A stretch of 64,000 nucleotides of DNA from NCBI RefSeq assembly GCF_027595985.1, contig NC_073305.1, positions 177,081,089-177,145,088 of the forward strand. The letters are read 5' to 3'. The notes below the pieces were generated by a model. The model searched no databases and was not told where the DNA came from. It saw only the letters and a list, made by a program, of their open reading frames with translations. This document shows positions 1-11,271 of this stretch, piece after piece. Each line of letters opens with the position of its first letter. Position 1 is the stretch's first letter. The position numbers and the translations under genes were made by a program. This DNA is from Sorex araneus (Eukaryota > Chordata > Mammalia > Eulipotyphla > Soricidae).

Positions 1-106
1 TATAATGCCAAAGCTTCCTGCTGCTCTGAGCTTCCTTTTCTGCAGCAAACTACAGCTATGGTGTTGGTGGGGCTCAGTGCTGTGGGTGGATCTCTCCTCT
101 CTCTCT

Positions 107-109
107 TAC

Positions 110-146
<37 letters not shown>

Positions 147-160
147 GTCTCTGTCTGTCT
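107..160. repeat. (TCTG)n microsatellite
   Basis: A run of TCTG/TCTC units lies here, with slight interruptions at the end. No coding content is associated with it. Confidence 0.9.
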
Positions 161-1237
161 TTTGCTTGGGAATTTTAGGACTGCTTCCCATTCATCTACT
201 ACAGTACTGAGTCCTCCCAAGTTTGGATTTTAGGGCAGAGAGGGTCAGTCAGGGAAGTTAGAGAGCCAACATTGCGTGATTATTGTCACTCCCTTTCCAA
301 TTCATGTTCACACCTATCATTTCTCCCGAGAACTCATCAACTGCTAAGCAGCCTTTTATTTTGCTTGCTTGCCATATTTATTATTTATCTTCTGTCTCCT
401 CCCAACATATTCAAACTGCACAGAAACAAGATTTTTGTTTGTCCACTGCTGTCTCCCAAGCTCCTAGAAGCATCCTTGGCAATAATTGGTACCCAGTGCA
501 CATCGATGAAGGAATGTGTGCTTGAAACAATAAGATGTAAATTACCTTTATGGGTTTGACAAGTTTGGAGAGCTAACATTTTATTTTCCTGTTGAGCCCT
601 TATGTGAATTGATGGTGATCTTTTCTAACTCTTTCCCCAAATCTTATCATTGGGGTCTTCAATGTGGATGAAGCTTCTCTGTTGCCTCTTGGTCCTCTGT
701 TACCAAGAAGTACTTCATAACTGCTTTCTGCTAAAATTCTAGAACCTTCCATGAGTTCCTTTTGATGAGGAGTCAAGAACATCTTTGACTTCAGCTCTAT
801 CCCAGGCATATGTGGATCTCACTCTTGATTTACTTTTGAGTCATGGACAAAGTTCATATTTTCTTTAAACACTTTGAGAGAATGGTGGATTCTCTCCTAG
901 CTCAGCTGACCAGTGGCCAGTCAGTTGGGTGTCAGGTTACTGTGACTCCAAGAGCTTCCACCGAAACCCACCCGGTCAGGACACTGAAGGTAAGCACCGA
1001 GAACTTCAAACTGCTCTCCTGCAGATTTTGAGGATTTGAGGGGAACGCTCAGCAACAACTCTTCTATAACTCCATCCCTTTAATACTCTTAATGTGAGAG
1101 AGGGTTGGAGAGTTGCATTGCTGCCACCCTGCTGCCTTTCCTAATTCCTAGACATTATGTTGTGCACTCACTTTACTTTGGCATGTGGCATCTATTATCA
1201 TTTGGGAATCTCAGTGAAGTGTGATTTAATTTAGGTT
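161..1237. other. Unassigned flanking DNA
   Basis: I see no gene, recognisable repeat or GC-rich segment in this stretch. Short open frames lack any recognisable motif and overlap one another on both strands. Confidence 0.5.
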
Positions 1238-1249
1238 ATTCTGAACTAG

Positions 1250-1500
1250 GCACTGGAGCGATAGCACAGCGGGTAGGGTGTTTGCCTTGGCCAACCCAAG
1301 GCCAACCCGGGTTTAATTCCTCTGTCCCTCTCGGAGAGCCCAGCAAGCTACTGAGAGTATTTTGCCCACACGGCAGAGCCTGACAAGCTACCCATGGCAT
1401 ATTTGATATGCCAAAGACAGTAACAAGTATCACAATGGAGACGTTACTGGTGGCCGCTCGAGCAAATTGATGAACAACGGGACAATGGTGCAGACAGTGC
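1250..1500 (+). mobile_element. SOR-like SINE, long form with RTE-like 3' end
   Basis: The tRNA-like head starts at the A-box-like tagcacagcgggt and is followed by a degraded B box. The body carries the inverted ctctcggagagccc motif, and the tail is gagcaaattgatgaacaacggg. A 12-bp TSD, attctgaactag at 1238-1249 and attctgaaccag at 1501-1512 (one mismatch), brackets the element and shows that it moved as a unit. There is no polyA tail. Confidence 0.88.
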
Positions 1501-1580
1501 ATTCTGAACCAGATCCCAGTTTAACTGTTGTAATAGAGTCAATCTCATTGAATCCTCCTAGCAACTTTATGAGATTGGCA

Positions 1581-2480
1581 CTATTTATTTTATTTTATTT
1601 TTATTGAATCACTGTGAGATACAGTTACAAAGACTTCATGTTTGAGTTTCAGTCATACAATGACCGAACACCCACCTCTCCACCAGTGTATATTTTCTAC
1701 CACCAATGTTTGTAGTTTCCCCCTCCCCACCTCACCCCCTCTCTGCCTCAATGGCAGAGAATTTCCCTATACTCTCTCTCTCCTTTGGGACATTATGGTT
1801 TGCAATACACATACTGAGAGGCTATCACGTTTGATTCTTTACCTACTTTCAGCACACATCTCCCATCCTGAATGACCTCTCCAACAATCATTGACTTAGT
1901 GATGCCTTCTCTATTCCAGCTGCCTTCTCCCGCAGCTCATGAGGCAGTCTTCTAACCCTGGAGCAATATTCTTGGCCCTTGTGTCTACTGTCTTTGGGTA
2001 TCAGTCTCATGTTATTTTATGATCCACAAATGAGTGTAGTAATTCTATGTCTGTTCCTCTATTTCTGACGCATTTCACTTAGCATGATACTCTCCATGAC
2101 CATCCACTTATAAGCAAATTTTATAAGTTCATCTTTCCTAACAGCTACATAGTATTCCATTGTGTAGATGTACCAAAGTTTCTTTAACTAGTCATCTGTT
2201 CTCAGGCACTCGGGTTGTTTCCAGATTCGGGCTCTTGTGAACAGGGAAACAATGAACATACAGGTGCAGATGTCATTTCTATGGTGCCTTTTCACCCTTG
2301 GGATATATTCCCAGAAACAGTATTGCAGGATCATATGAAGCTTAATTTCTAGTTTTTGAAGAAATGCCCACATTGTTTTCCAAAAGTCGGCATTCATCAA
2401 CAATGAAAGAGCATCCCTTTCTCCCCACATCAGCACCAGCACTGGTTGTTCTTGTTCTTTTTGATGTGTGTCACCATTCT
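1581..2480 (-). mobile_element. 5'-truncated L1, degraded
   Basis: Read on the minus strand, this is the C-terminal end of L1 ORF2 followed by the G-rich 3' UTR and an A-rich tail (T-rich at 1581-1605). The frame at 2188-2442 shows FWKTMW, RNDICTCMFI and ARIWKQPE, which match the same region of the younger copy at 29926-30436. It has lost the reading frame elsewhere. I did not find a clear TSD. Confidence 0.85.
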
Positions 2481-2677
2481 TGAACCAATTTTACTCGGGT
2501 TAAGAAAGCTGATTTGTCCATATCAACCAATTTCTAAGTTACAGATCTGATTATAATCTTGTTCTACCCAACTCCAGGATCAAATATGGATTGCTATAAT
2601 ACCAATATATTTTTAGATCAGCTTTTGTTTGTCCAGAAAAGTCCTAAAACAAAACTTCAAAATAATAAAGATTTTAG

Positions 2678-2945
2678 GGACTGGAGTGATAGTACAGCGA
2701 TAGTACACACAACTTGGGTGTGCAGTTCCCCTGGCAGTGCGTGGGGCCAACACCCAGCCTGACTCAGTACAACTGTGTGACATGCTGCCCAGTGCTTGAG
2801 GCCTGGTGATGCCGTGCTTCTGCAGCCCTGGCATACTGGGGGCCACTAGGGTCCCCATGACAGTGCTGGGTGGGGGGAATATGATACTGGGCATTAAATT
2901 CAGGCTCTTACACATGCAAGGCATGTTTCTCAGCTCTTTAGCTAT
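2678..2945. mobile_element. Degraded SOR SINE pair, opposite orientations
   Basis: The left part (2678-2770) reads as a plus-strand SINE head (ggactggagtgatagtacag). The right part (about 2840-2945) reads as a minus-strand SINE, ending in acatgcaaggcatgtttctcagc. Both are much diverged and the border between them is unclear. Confidence 0.45.
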
Positions 2946-3221
2946 GTTTCTAGCTTTTAGAATGGTACATTTTTATTAAAAGTGGGAAATAAAGTTCAGG
3001 ATTTATCAGTAATCTCACAACTCTTCATTATATAGCAGAGGCTGCTAAAAATTCATCAGAATCTGTTCATTTCTCCCTGGGCACAGGGTGCATTTTCAGA
3101 ATCCCTTCTAATTAGGAGTGACTGAGTTCTAGTCAGCAGAATGTGAGGTATGCCAGGTGCAGGCCTGCCTTGTGAAAAACTGCTCCATACTGTCTTCTGG
3201 GCTTTTTCCCCATCTCATTTG

Positions 3222-3388
3222 TGGTGGAGGGTGGACACACCTGGCAGAGTTCATGGCTTAATCCTGGCTCTATGCTCAGAAATAATTCCTGAAGGCCCTC
3301 AGTGGACCATATGTGGTGCTGAGGATCAAAACAGGGTGGGTCAGATGCAAGGCAAATTCTTTAACCCCTGTAGTATCTCTCCAGCCCC
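3222..3388 (-). mobile_element. SOR SINE, short form, diverged
   Basis: The minus-strand body is visible as tggctctatgctcag, ggaccatatgtggtgctgagg and gcaaggcaaattctttaacccc, ending in ctctccagcccc. It is an older copy with several indels. Confidence 0.75.
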
Positions 3389-3399
3389 ACTATCCCTCT

Positions 3400-4500
3400 T
3401 CTGAAGGCTTGATGACAATACATTTACATTTGTAGGTTGAAAATGGTTGAGCTTCATCAACCTGGGTCTCTTGCTCAAGAGAGGATGGGTCTCTTGTTTC
3501 CCTTTGTCTGGGGAGAGGCTGCTTATCTATCAGAATAATATGTGACCACAGAATAAACTTCTGTAGTATGATTTGTGGTTGGTATTAGAACTCACACTGG
3601 ATTGATGACTTGTAAGCAGGTGCATAATCAGAGCGGGTGGCTCATGGACCAGGTGAAAATACTTGTGCCATGGAATCCATGCCTGGTATTTACTACCCAG
3701 AAAAAGAAGCATACTAATTAAAGTTTTTAAAGAATAGTTTTAAGATATCTTTGATGGCCATAAAGGATCGGCTAATTAGTGACAGCTCAGGAGATGTCCT
3801 GGGGGAAGAGTTTGGATAAGTAAACATGATCCACATATTATCTCGAGCACATCAAATAAATGTTCCCTGTTAGCACAAATTTCCCCCAACCTTGCTGCAA
3901 TTGCTAATGATCACTAAGAAAATGGACTGGAATTCCTAGGCACTTTGACAAAAAGGACACATCACCCTTCCTCCTGCACCTAGAATCCTTGCTGTCATCC
4001 TCTGGCTCATCTGCTTAAAACTTAATTTCAATTCTGGTCATTGTATCATATCCAGGGGAAATGTGGCATCTGAGAAGAGAGCTGTCTAAGCAAATACAAA
4101 GTTCATCTTTTCAAATATGCGAAATTAATTTATGTGCCAACATTAACATTCCCCTCAAGGGAGGCAGTTGACAACTCTAGGTATCCCACATTTCCACTTG
4201 AACCCTGAATCTTGCTTCATGCGGGGGTGTTGCATCGGGAAGGATCCCCTGCCTGACATGGGGGGTGAGAGAATGAAGGAACTGAGAGACTGTGGAATCT
4301 GGACCTCAGCACTCACCACAGATGGTGGGAATCTTGGGTTTGGAATAATGTGATCAGGCAGGACCCAGGACAGACTTTCCTGGCGGAACCTGGTGGAGCC
4401 CCTTCATCTCAGTGCCAGGGCCAGTACTACATGCAGTGACTACTTCAGAAACATTTACTGGAGGGGATGTTTATGAGAGGTTGAGTAGGGCAGCGGCCAC
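3400..4500. other. Unassigned flanking DNA
   Basis: No gene or repeat is recognised. It is moderately AT-rich with no CpG clustering. Confidence 0.45.
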
Positions 4501-4504
4501 CCTG

Positions 4505-4600
4505 AGGGTGCTGTCCCTACTAGCTCAGTGACTTAGGCGACTTATTTAGCTTCTCTGTTTCCATCAACTCATCCATAAAATGATGAATTGTGAAGATTAA
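4505..4600 (+). repeat. MIR fragment
   Basis: The stretch resembles the 3' half of MIR (tgacttaggcgacttatttagcttctctgtttccatc, then ccataaaatgatgaa). This is an ancient mammal-wide SINE and the match is diverged. Confidence 0.55.
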
Positions 4601-4616
4601 AGAAGCGGCTGGGGGG

Positions 4617-4771
4617 CCGGAGTGATAGCACAGTGGGTAGGGCGTTTGCCTTGCACAAGGCAGACCACGGCATCCCACATGGTCCCTCAACACCAAGAGG
4701 AGTAATTCCTGAGTGCAGAGCCAGGAGTAATCCCTGAGCATTGCTGGGTGTGACCCCAAAAGCAAAAGAAA
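4617..4771 (+). mobile_element. SOR SINE, short form
   Basis: It starts with gggccggagtgatagcacag and ends in gtgtgaccccaaaagcaaaag. A probable TSD is aagaagcggctgg (about 4603) against aagaagcagctgg (about 4773). A short internal deletion removes the B-box core. Confidence 0.88.
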
Positions 4772-5020
4772 CAAGAAGCAGCTGGAAGTTAAAGAAGCAT
4801 CCATGACAGTGGTTGCCATTCAACAAGGTTCTGCAGGTGGTACTCTTGCTAGTACAGTAGTCATATTAATATTCTCTTTGAATATTGGGTTTTGGAATGC
4901 TGAAGTGATTCTCAATGTTTCTATCTTAGTTAACTGAGTGCAAGAGCCTAGAAGAGGTATTGCCTACTAAGAAACATTTACTCCCAAAAGGCATTTGGTA
5001 TTCAAATATTATTATTTTTA

Positions 5021-5200
5021 TTTATTCTTTTGGCTTTTGGGTCACACCCGGCGATGCACAGGGGTTACTCCTGGCTCTGCACTCAGGAATCAATCACCCT
5101 GGCAATGCTCGGGGGACCATGTGGGATGCTGGGAATCCAACCCGGGTAGGCCGCGTGCAAGGCAAACACCCTACCCATTGTGCTATTGCTCCAGCCTCCC
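5021..5200 (-). mobile_element. SOR SINE, short form
   Basis: This is a minus-strand copy with the T-rich side at the left and ctattgctccagcc at the right. The TSD is caaatattattattttta at 5003-5020 and 5201-5218, with no mismatch, so the insertion is fairly recent. Confidence 0.93.
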
Positions 5201-5424
5201 CAAATATTATTATTTTTAAATAAAATTGACTTAGGTAGTCATGTGCTTATTCATTAACCTACTGCTTGCCAAATACTATTCTAGGTACTAGGGATAAATA
5301 ATACGCCAAGCAAAGTTTCTATTTTTTTCAGAGATTTTATAACTTTGTTAGCTAAAATACATTTTTTCAGCCCCACAAATTTGCTGAAACCAGTTGGATT
5401 TTATATTTAAAATATTGAAAAATA

Positions 5425-5545
5425 TCAGAGCCGGGGCACGTAGCTCTCATGTGTGAGCCCCGAGTTTGGTCCCTGACACTGCTGTTTCAAGCTGGTCCCC
5501 CCCTGACTAGTGCCTTTGGAACATTCTTTGGCCTACAGACTAAGT
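5425..5545 (+). mobile_element. Highly diverged SINE head
   Basis: The sequence ggggcacgtagctctcatgtgtgagccccgagtttggtccc resembles a tRNA-derived head, with the B-box-like gagtttggtccc. The similarity is weak and the 3' end cannot be placed. Confidence 0.35.
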
Positions 5546-5737
5546 ACCGGACCTTGTTTCCACTCATAAATCATAGATATTTGGGGCAGTTATATGTGAA
5601 TTAGTCATTCTACTTAAGAGTAATTAGATCACTGACATAAGAAAGACGATTCTTCACTTTAAGTGTGCTTTTCCTGCATCCATTCCCTTTTTTTCTATCT
5701 AGAGAGTGAAAAACAAAACATCTATTTTGTGGGGAAA

Positions 5738-5892
5738 GGCCTACCTGGCAGTGCTCATGGGTAGCTCCTGGCTTTGCACTAAGGAGTCACTCCTGGTGGG
5801 CTCAGGGAACCATATGGGATGTTGAGGATTGAACCCGGATCTGTTGTGTGCAAGGCAAATGCTCTCCCCCATTATACTATCACCTTGGCCCG
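5738..5892 (-). mobile_element. SOR SINE, short form, diverged
   Basis: The minus-strand body motifs ggctttgcactaaggagtca, gggaaccatatgggatgttg and gcaaggcaaatgctc are visible. The end is degraded to tactatcaccttggccc. Confidence 0.8.
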
Positions 5893-6204
5893 TTAAAAGC
5901 AAAAACCTCTCAATATGGTTGGCTGGTGGGTGATTGTGGGAACCTCTGGCTGGAATGTGGATGCCCAATCTATGAGTGCAAGGAGGTGTTTCTAGCAGGG
6001 TTGGCAGTAAGTTGGCATGAGGCCCAGGATCACTGTGTCTGGGACCCGAGCAGACAGAGTGAAAACCTCGGTGGCCCTATCTCAGCCCTCGAAACAGAGA
6101 CTCAGGCTGTCTGTGCAGCAACATGGAGATGAGGCTTATTTTCCACCTCAGTGCAGCAGAAGGCTGTAGTGAGCAGTCAGCCACACCCTTAAAGACTGCA
6201 GTTA

Positions 6205-6538
6205 TTCCAAGGGCTGGAGTAACAAAGTACCATGAAAGGTGTGGCTTAACACGGCAGAAAATAGCTTCGCTCATAGTACCGAGTTCTCTAACTCTGAAAA
6301 ATCAACCTGTGCCTAATGGGGCCTTGCTATGTCCAGCAGCAGCGTTGGGCAAGAGCCTCCTGCCTCTTTTAGCTTCCAGTGGTTCAGGGAGCACTTGCAT
6401 CTTTAATCTCTGCTCTGTTGTCTCCTGGCTTTTGCTCCCTGTCTCTTCACACTGTTTTCCTCCAGCTTGTCGGTGTCCTGGTGACTCCTTAGGTTCTATA
6501 AGGACACCACTCAGTAGGCTTAAGAGCTCTTCCTACTT
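6205..6538 (-). repeat. Ancient interspersed repeat, left part (LTR/MaLR-like)
   Basis: The sequence agggctggagtaacaaagtaccatg, with gtggcttaacacggcagaaa further on and tataaggacaccactcagta near the end, resembles an old mammal-wide LTR read in reverse. The family name is from memory and uncertain. It is interrupted by the insertion at 6539-7261 and continues at 7262-7390. Confidence 0.45.
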
Positions 6539-7261
6539 AGATCTCGGGTTGGGGGGCGTTACCGGCACACTCTCCGACCAGACAAGACCCAGAGTTGCTG
6601 CACAGAAATGGCTCCTCTGCTCCTAAAACACCTAAGACCCAGAGGTCTACTAATTAATTTCAGCACCCAGCGGCTTCTCACAGAAATGCCTCTAGACTGT
6701 GAACTGAGCTGCCACCCCATGCCGCCCCAGGAGGGGAAAGGTTTTTCTCTCTCAGCTTTTCCTTTCAGTGGTGGTGGTGGTGGCAGCAGCGGTGGCCGCA
6801 TGGTGACCGCCATCTTATAGAGCCCACTAACCGGAGGTACGAGCTTGCAATGATGCAACTTCTGGCAGAAATTTTTCCAGACTTAATTACTAAAATACCA
6901 GAAATCCAAAAATGCGCGGCTGCGACTTCATATATTCTTCATTCTCAGCAATGTAAAACAAATTATCAAATGATGCCTTTTCAGCAGGTTTGATTGTTGC
7001 GGGGAAATTTTAAATAATAATAGTGAGTTTTCTGTTGAAATATTGAATGTAATCAAAGTGTAGCGAGAGTAAAGTGAAGATCATTAGCCACACAGGTGGT
7101 GGTGGAGGTGGGATGGGAGGTATACTGGAGTTCTTGGTGGTAGAACATGTGCACTGGTGAAGGGATGGGGGTTTGATCATTGTATGACTGAGACTTAAAC
7201 CTGAAAGCTTTGTTAGTTTTTTCATGGTGAGTCAATAAAAAAAAATAAACAATTAAAAAAA
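6539..7261 (+). mobile_element. Non-autonomous element with L1-type 3' end
   Basis: This 723-bp insertion is bounded by the TSD aagagctcttcctactt (6522-6538) and aagagccctccctactt (7262-7278), with 15 of 17 bases matching. Its 3' 350 bases resemble the young L1 3' region: the G-rich tract, cttggtggtagaacatgtgc, then a gtcaataaa-type polyA signal and A-rich tail. The 5' part is GC-rich with a (GGT)n/GCAGC stretch and a YY1-like site, ccgccatctt at 6807-6816. It has no recognisable ORF1 or ORF2 sequence. It shares internal blocks with 15664-16132, so it belongs to a dispersed family rather than being a one-off rearranged L1. An internally deleted L1 remains possible. Confidence 0.72.
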
Positions 7262-7390
7262 AAGAGCCCTCCCTACTTTAATATGACCTTCCCCCAAGGA
7301 CACTGTTTCCAAATGAAGTCACATTCGAAGATTCCAAGAAGGACAAGTGTGGATTAGGGGGTAGGGGGGAGGGGGTCACTTTTCACTCCA
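7262..7390 (-). repeat. Ancient interspersed repeat, right part
   Basis: The motif tactttaatatgaccttcccc and then tttccaaatgaagtcacattcg continue the old repeat split by the neighbouring insertion. This continuity supports the inferred empty-site structure. Confidence 0.45.
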
Positions 7391-7820
7391 GTTCAGGATC
7401 ATCTCTGTCTGTTGTACCAAACAGTTGGTTTATCCTTGTCAATGTCCATATCTTGGGCCAACATGTGAAAGAAGGTTGGTGATGAGGAAGGAGAAGAGTA
7501 AGGGACAGTGTCAGGGGAAATGGCAGTGAAGGAGGACCAGGAGACCAGAGTACACACATGCACCACCCAGAAGAGGAGATGGCCTGGAAGAAGTGGGACA
7601 CTATCCACCCCTCCTAATCCCTCCATTCACAGCACAGCTTGTAGCCAAGAGCCAACCCTCAGCCACATTCTTGGATTGGCAACTGCAGATTCCCTCCACC
7701 CTCACTAAATAGCCCCAATGTTGAGGATTTGCCTTGTGCCTTACAGGACAAAATACTGGCTCAAGTACCAAGGGTAAAAGAGAATTTTATTCTCCTTCTC
7801 AGAAAGACCTCACATTTCTA
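7391..7820. other. Unassigned flanking DNA
   Basis: Nothing recognisable is seen. The overlapping open frames on both strands show no conserved motif. Confidence 0.45.
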
Positions 7821-7821
7821 A

Positions 7822-7985
7822 GGGCTGGAGAGATAGAACAGCAGGTGATATCAGCATGCAGCTGACCTGGATTTGATCCCTGGCACAATATATGGTTTCC
7901 TGGGTAATGTCAGGAGTAATCCCTGAGCACAAAGCCAGGAGTAAGCCCTAAACATGACTGGGTGTGGCCTTTGCATAATGAAAAA
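7822..7985 (+). mobile_element. SOR SINE, short form
   Basis: It starts with gggctggagagatagaacag and continues through gatttgatccctggcac and cctgagcacaaagccaggag to the end of the body. It is diverged and its A-rich tail is decayed. Confidence 0.85.
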
Positions 7986-7989
7986 CTAC

Positions 7990-8680
7990 ATTTCTTTTTT
8001 TTTTCACTAGATTCATGAATGTACTTGAATCTATATTTTCTGAACAGACGGCTGTGATTACAATCGCCGCTTTATGATATATTACAGTGACAGTTGGGAA
8101 GTATTTTGAAGCTTATCATCATGTGTTATATGCTAGTCTGTAGTATTTATGGATTTTTTGTAGAGAGAAAGAGAGAGACTCTTTTTACATTCATAAGTCC
8201 CGACAGCCAAAGGGCACTAGTGGAATTTTTTCCTATAATTTTCTCTCTCTCTCTGGGTTGGACAGTCAGAGGAGAGGAGGTTAATGGCATTTATTAATCC
8301 TACAGCTCATTGCTTTGCTGCTGCACTGAGGACATTACACCTTACTGTTTGCTTCATTTTTTGGTCAATAGCATTATTGTTTTATCTTGATGCACAATAT
8401 TACAATTGGGTCTGTTTTCCCAAACTTGTCTGTGACATAGTGCAATACATTTTTCTCTTATTTTAAATCTAAAAGATAAAATGCCATTTTTTACTTTTTC
8501 AATATATTATGATTAATAAAATCGACTACATTCTTGACTCAGAGTCTTTTCTCAATTCTAATTAATTTTCTTATTGGAATGATAGATTTTAAAAATTGAT
8601 ATAATAATACAAATATCTTTGATCCATTTATTATTCCATAACTGGGTCTTTTGTCTGTTCACAAGAACCCATCCTTTAAA
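7990..8680. other. Unassigned AT-rich DNA
   Basis: The stretch is AT-rich with a short (GA)n/(CT)n region near 8165 and 8245. The open frames at 8094-8297 and 8284-8466 have no family motif and I take them as chance. Confidence 0.45.
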
Positions 8681-8685
8681 TTTCT

Positions 8686-8858
8686 GTCACTGTCACTGTC
8701 ATCCCGTTGTTCATCGATTTGTTCGAGCGGGAACAGTAATGTCTCTCAATGTGAGACTTATTGTTACTGTTTTTGGCATATCCAATACACCACAGGTAGC
8801 TTGCCAGGCTCTGCCGTGTGGGCGCGATACTCTTGGTAGCTTGCCGGGCTTTCCTTTA
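8686..8858 (-). mobile_element. SOR-like SINE, long form, 5'-truncated
   Basis: The minus-strand copy begins with the tail repeat (CACTGT)n at the left and reads catcgatttgttcgagcggg, then ggcatatccaata and gtagcttgccaggctctgcc. It stops before the tRNA head, so the 5' end is missing. Confidence 0.88.
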
Positions 8859-8861
8859 AAT

Positions 8862-9095
8862 TTAATTAAAATTTTTTTCCACTTAATTTTTACAGCATGG
8901 TTTACAAAGTTGTTCATGATAATCTGTTATAGGCCTTCAATATTCCAACTCCAGTCCCACCACCACTGTCACCTTCCCTCCACTCTTGTCTACATTTTCC
9001 CAACTGTCCCTCAAGCCTGTCCCCATAGCAGCCCCACAGTATTTTCTTTTATATTCCTTGTTACCACTGCATGGCTAATGGAATTATCAAAATAC
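8862..9095 (-). mobile_element. Old L1 3' UTR fragment
   Basis: The left edge is T-rich and is followed by tttacaaagttgttcatgat and attccaactccagtcccacc. The same pattern occurs at the 3' end of other minus-strand L1 copies in this window. It is more diverged than the young L1s. Confidence 0.55.
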
Positions 9096-9352
9096 ATCAG
9101 TAAAAGAAAATTTCTGAACATTTTGAAATTTGTGAAAATTTGTGAGGGTGTCACCAAGGTGACTGTCTCAGACATGTCACCTTGTCTGAGGGTTTACTAG
9201 CCTGTTGTTGCTAGTTGAGTTTTCTGTGTCAATGTTTTTATTAATCAAGCTTAGTGGGCATCTACTGATTTCCATTTAACCTAGTGTTCTTCGACTGGGA
9301 TGTTAGTATCCTAGAGTTTGGAGATGTTGCTCTAGAAAATTCAGAATGTTTT

Positions 9353-9530
9353 TTTTTTTAAATATGTTTTGCTTTTTTGGTCACACCTGGCAATGCACAG
9401 GGGTCATTCCTGGCTCATGCACTCAGGAATTACCCCTGGCGGTGCTCAGGGGACCATATGGGATGCTGGGATTCGAACCCGGGTTGGCTGCGTGCAAGGC
9501 AAACGCCCTACCCGCTGTGCTATCACTCCA
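9353..9530 (-). mobile_element. SOR SINE, short form
   Basis: This is a near-complete minus-strand copy with an intact B box (cgaacccggg in reverse). The TSD gaaaattcagaatgttt is at 9335-9351 and 9531-9547, with no mismatch. Confidence 0.95.
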
Positions 9531-9559
9531 GAAAATTCAGAATGTTTAACTGGGCAGTG

Positions 9560-9900
9560 AGCTTACATAGTCGAGGTGGGTTTGGAATGTGGGTTTGGCT
9601 TCCAGGGCTTCTGGAAGTAGAGGGGTAGGGGGGGCAGGTAGCCCACCCCCATTCTAAGAAGACCTGGACATCTCAGCTAAAATTTACCCCCTTGTACCTG
9701 AACCTGAAAATTTTGGCAGTTCGGCGTCTCTGTGGAGCTTTGTCGTGAGACAGTGAAGTCCAGTCGTAGGTTTGGCGGCAGCTGTTGTGGTGCGAGTGAG
9801 GCAGTGGGACTTTGGCAGGGAGAGGATCTGACCCGCTCTGCTCCTGAGGTGCCTCAGGTGATCCATCCTTTTCATATTGCAAGGTTGCCAAATTGCTCTA
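9560..9900 (+). repeat. Unclassified dispersed repeat, copy 1
   Basis: The segment shares ordered blocks with 61140-61400. These are gagcttacat, a G/T-rich stretch, acttctgga or its variant, a tagcccacccc-type block, aagacctgga and gaaaattttggcag. I do not recognise the family. There is no coding signature, and the end points are approximate. Confidence 0.45.
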
Positions 9901-11254
9901 CTAGTTTCAAAGTGAATGATGAAATTCACAGTGACTGACTAGGAATCGATAGCTTTGATTAAGCACTTATGAGGAAATTGAAGATCATGACTGAGGTTTT
10001 TGTGGATCAAAACCTCTGACGAGAGAACGGTTAAGAATGGGAGAGAATAGAAGAAAGCTGAAGAGGTCAGGGCCTGGGAATTCAGTTCTTACACCTGAGA
10101 TTGTTTGAAAGGGCTTGGGGAAGTTGTCTTCAACCCTTGCTCTATTTTGCAACCTGGAACAACACCCAACTGTGCTGAGGACCCGACTCCCAGACTTTAG
10201 CCTATTGTCTGGGTAGGCCCAGCATTGTACTTAACACCCCACATGGCTGGGAATATGGAACAAAGCAGATGCCATAGAGAATTGCTACCAGTTTCAGAGG
10301 CGCTCGGCTCTGTTCTTAAAAGCAAAGATGAACAGAACAACTGTCAACAATCCACTGGAAGTTGGCAACTTCAGATTTGGAACTGTACCCACTCTTTCTG
10401 CAAGGGTCAGACTTGTCTCCCTCTGAGGAAAGCCCACTCTTCTCCGAGGCTCTCAAAATGACCTGAGGTCTGTCAAGTCAAATGACAACTGAAGAAAAGG
10501 GTGGTCCTATAGTATCATGAGTGCCCTTGTAACCCTGTGGCCCCGTATAAAGATCCCTTAACTGAGATGAGGGGAAACTGAAATATGTAAGTAAGTTTGG
10601 GTCATTATTTGTATTATTAGACCCAAACTATTATAAACCTGCTCCAGGTAAGAGTAGCATGTTAATTCTAGTTGTGTGTTCATTTTGCCATAGAGGACAC
10701 CTTCATGCAGAGTCAAATGTGGACATCTCAGGTATAAGAAAAACCACTCCTCTCCCTTTTTTCCTATTCCTTCTCTCTTTCAAAAGAAGTTTGACTTCCA
10801 TAAGGATCTTGCAATTCCAGATATCATCGACACTTGGAATGTCAGGTCCCTCAACAGATACTAGCCCTGTGTCTGCTGCCGTAATATTGCTAAAGTCCTA
10901 TCAAACTTTCTAAATATTTCTCCACACAAATTCTGTGCTCATTGTGCCTGGAACCGAGCCTTTTGCAAGACAACACAACACACCATTTAACATCACCAAC
11001 ACAATACAATGCACAACATAACACAACCAACATTGAAAAACATAATAAAGCACAACAAAGAGGAAACACAACACAAGACAAAGTAGATCATAATCAACAC
11101 TGCATAATGTTTTCCAGCTGTCAAAAGGGGCATATAAATAAGGATGTTGATTTCCCACGGAACGATGTTCACACCATCTTTGAGACCATGTGGCATACAA
11201 ACAGTTTGGAAGCCACATGGTCTTGTTCCATGGTGGAGTCTTTCTGGGCCGTTC
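9901..11254. other. Unassigned flanking DNA
   Basis: No gene is recognised. From about 10970 to 11100 there is an A/C-rich, low-complexity tract of CAACA/AACACA units, which produces spurious open frames on both strands. Confidence 0.5.
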
Positions 11255-11271
11255 AGATTAGCTCTATTTTT

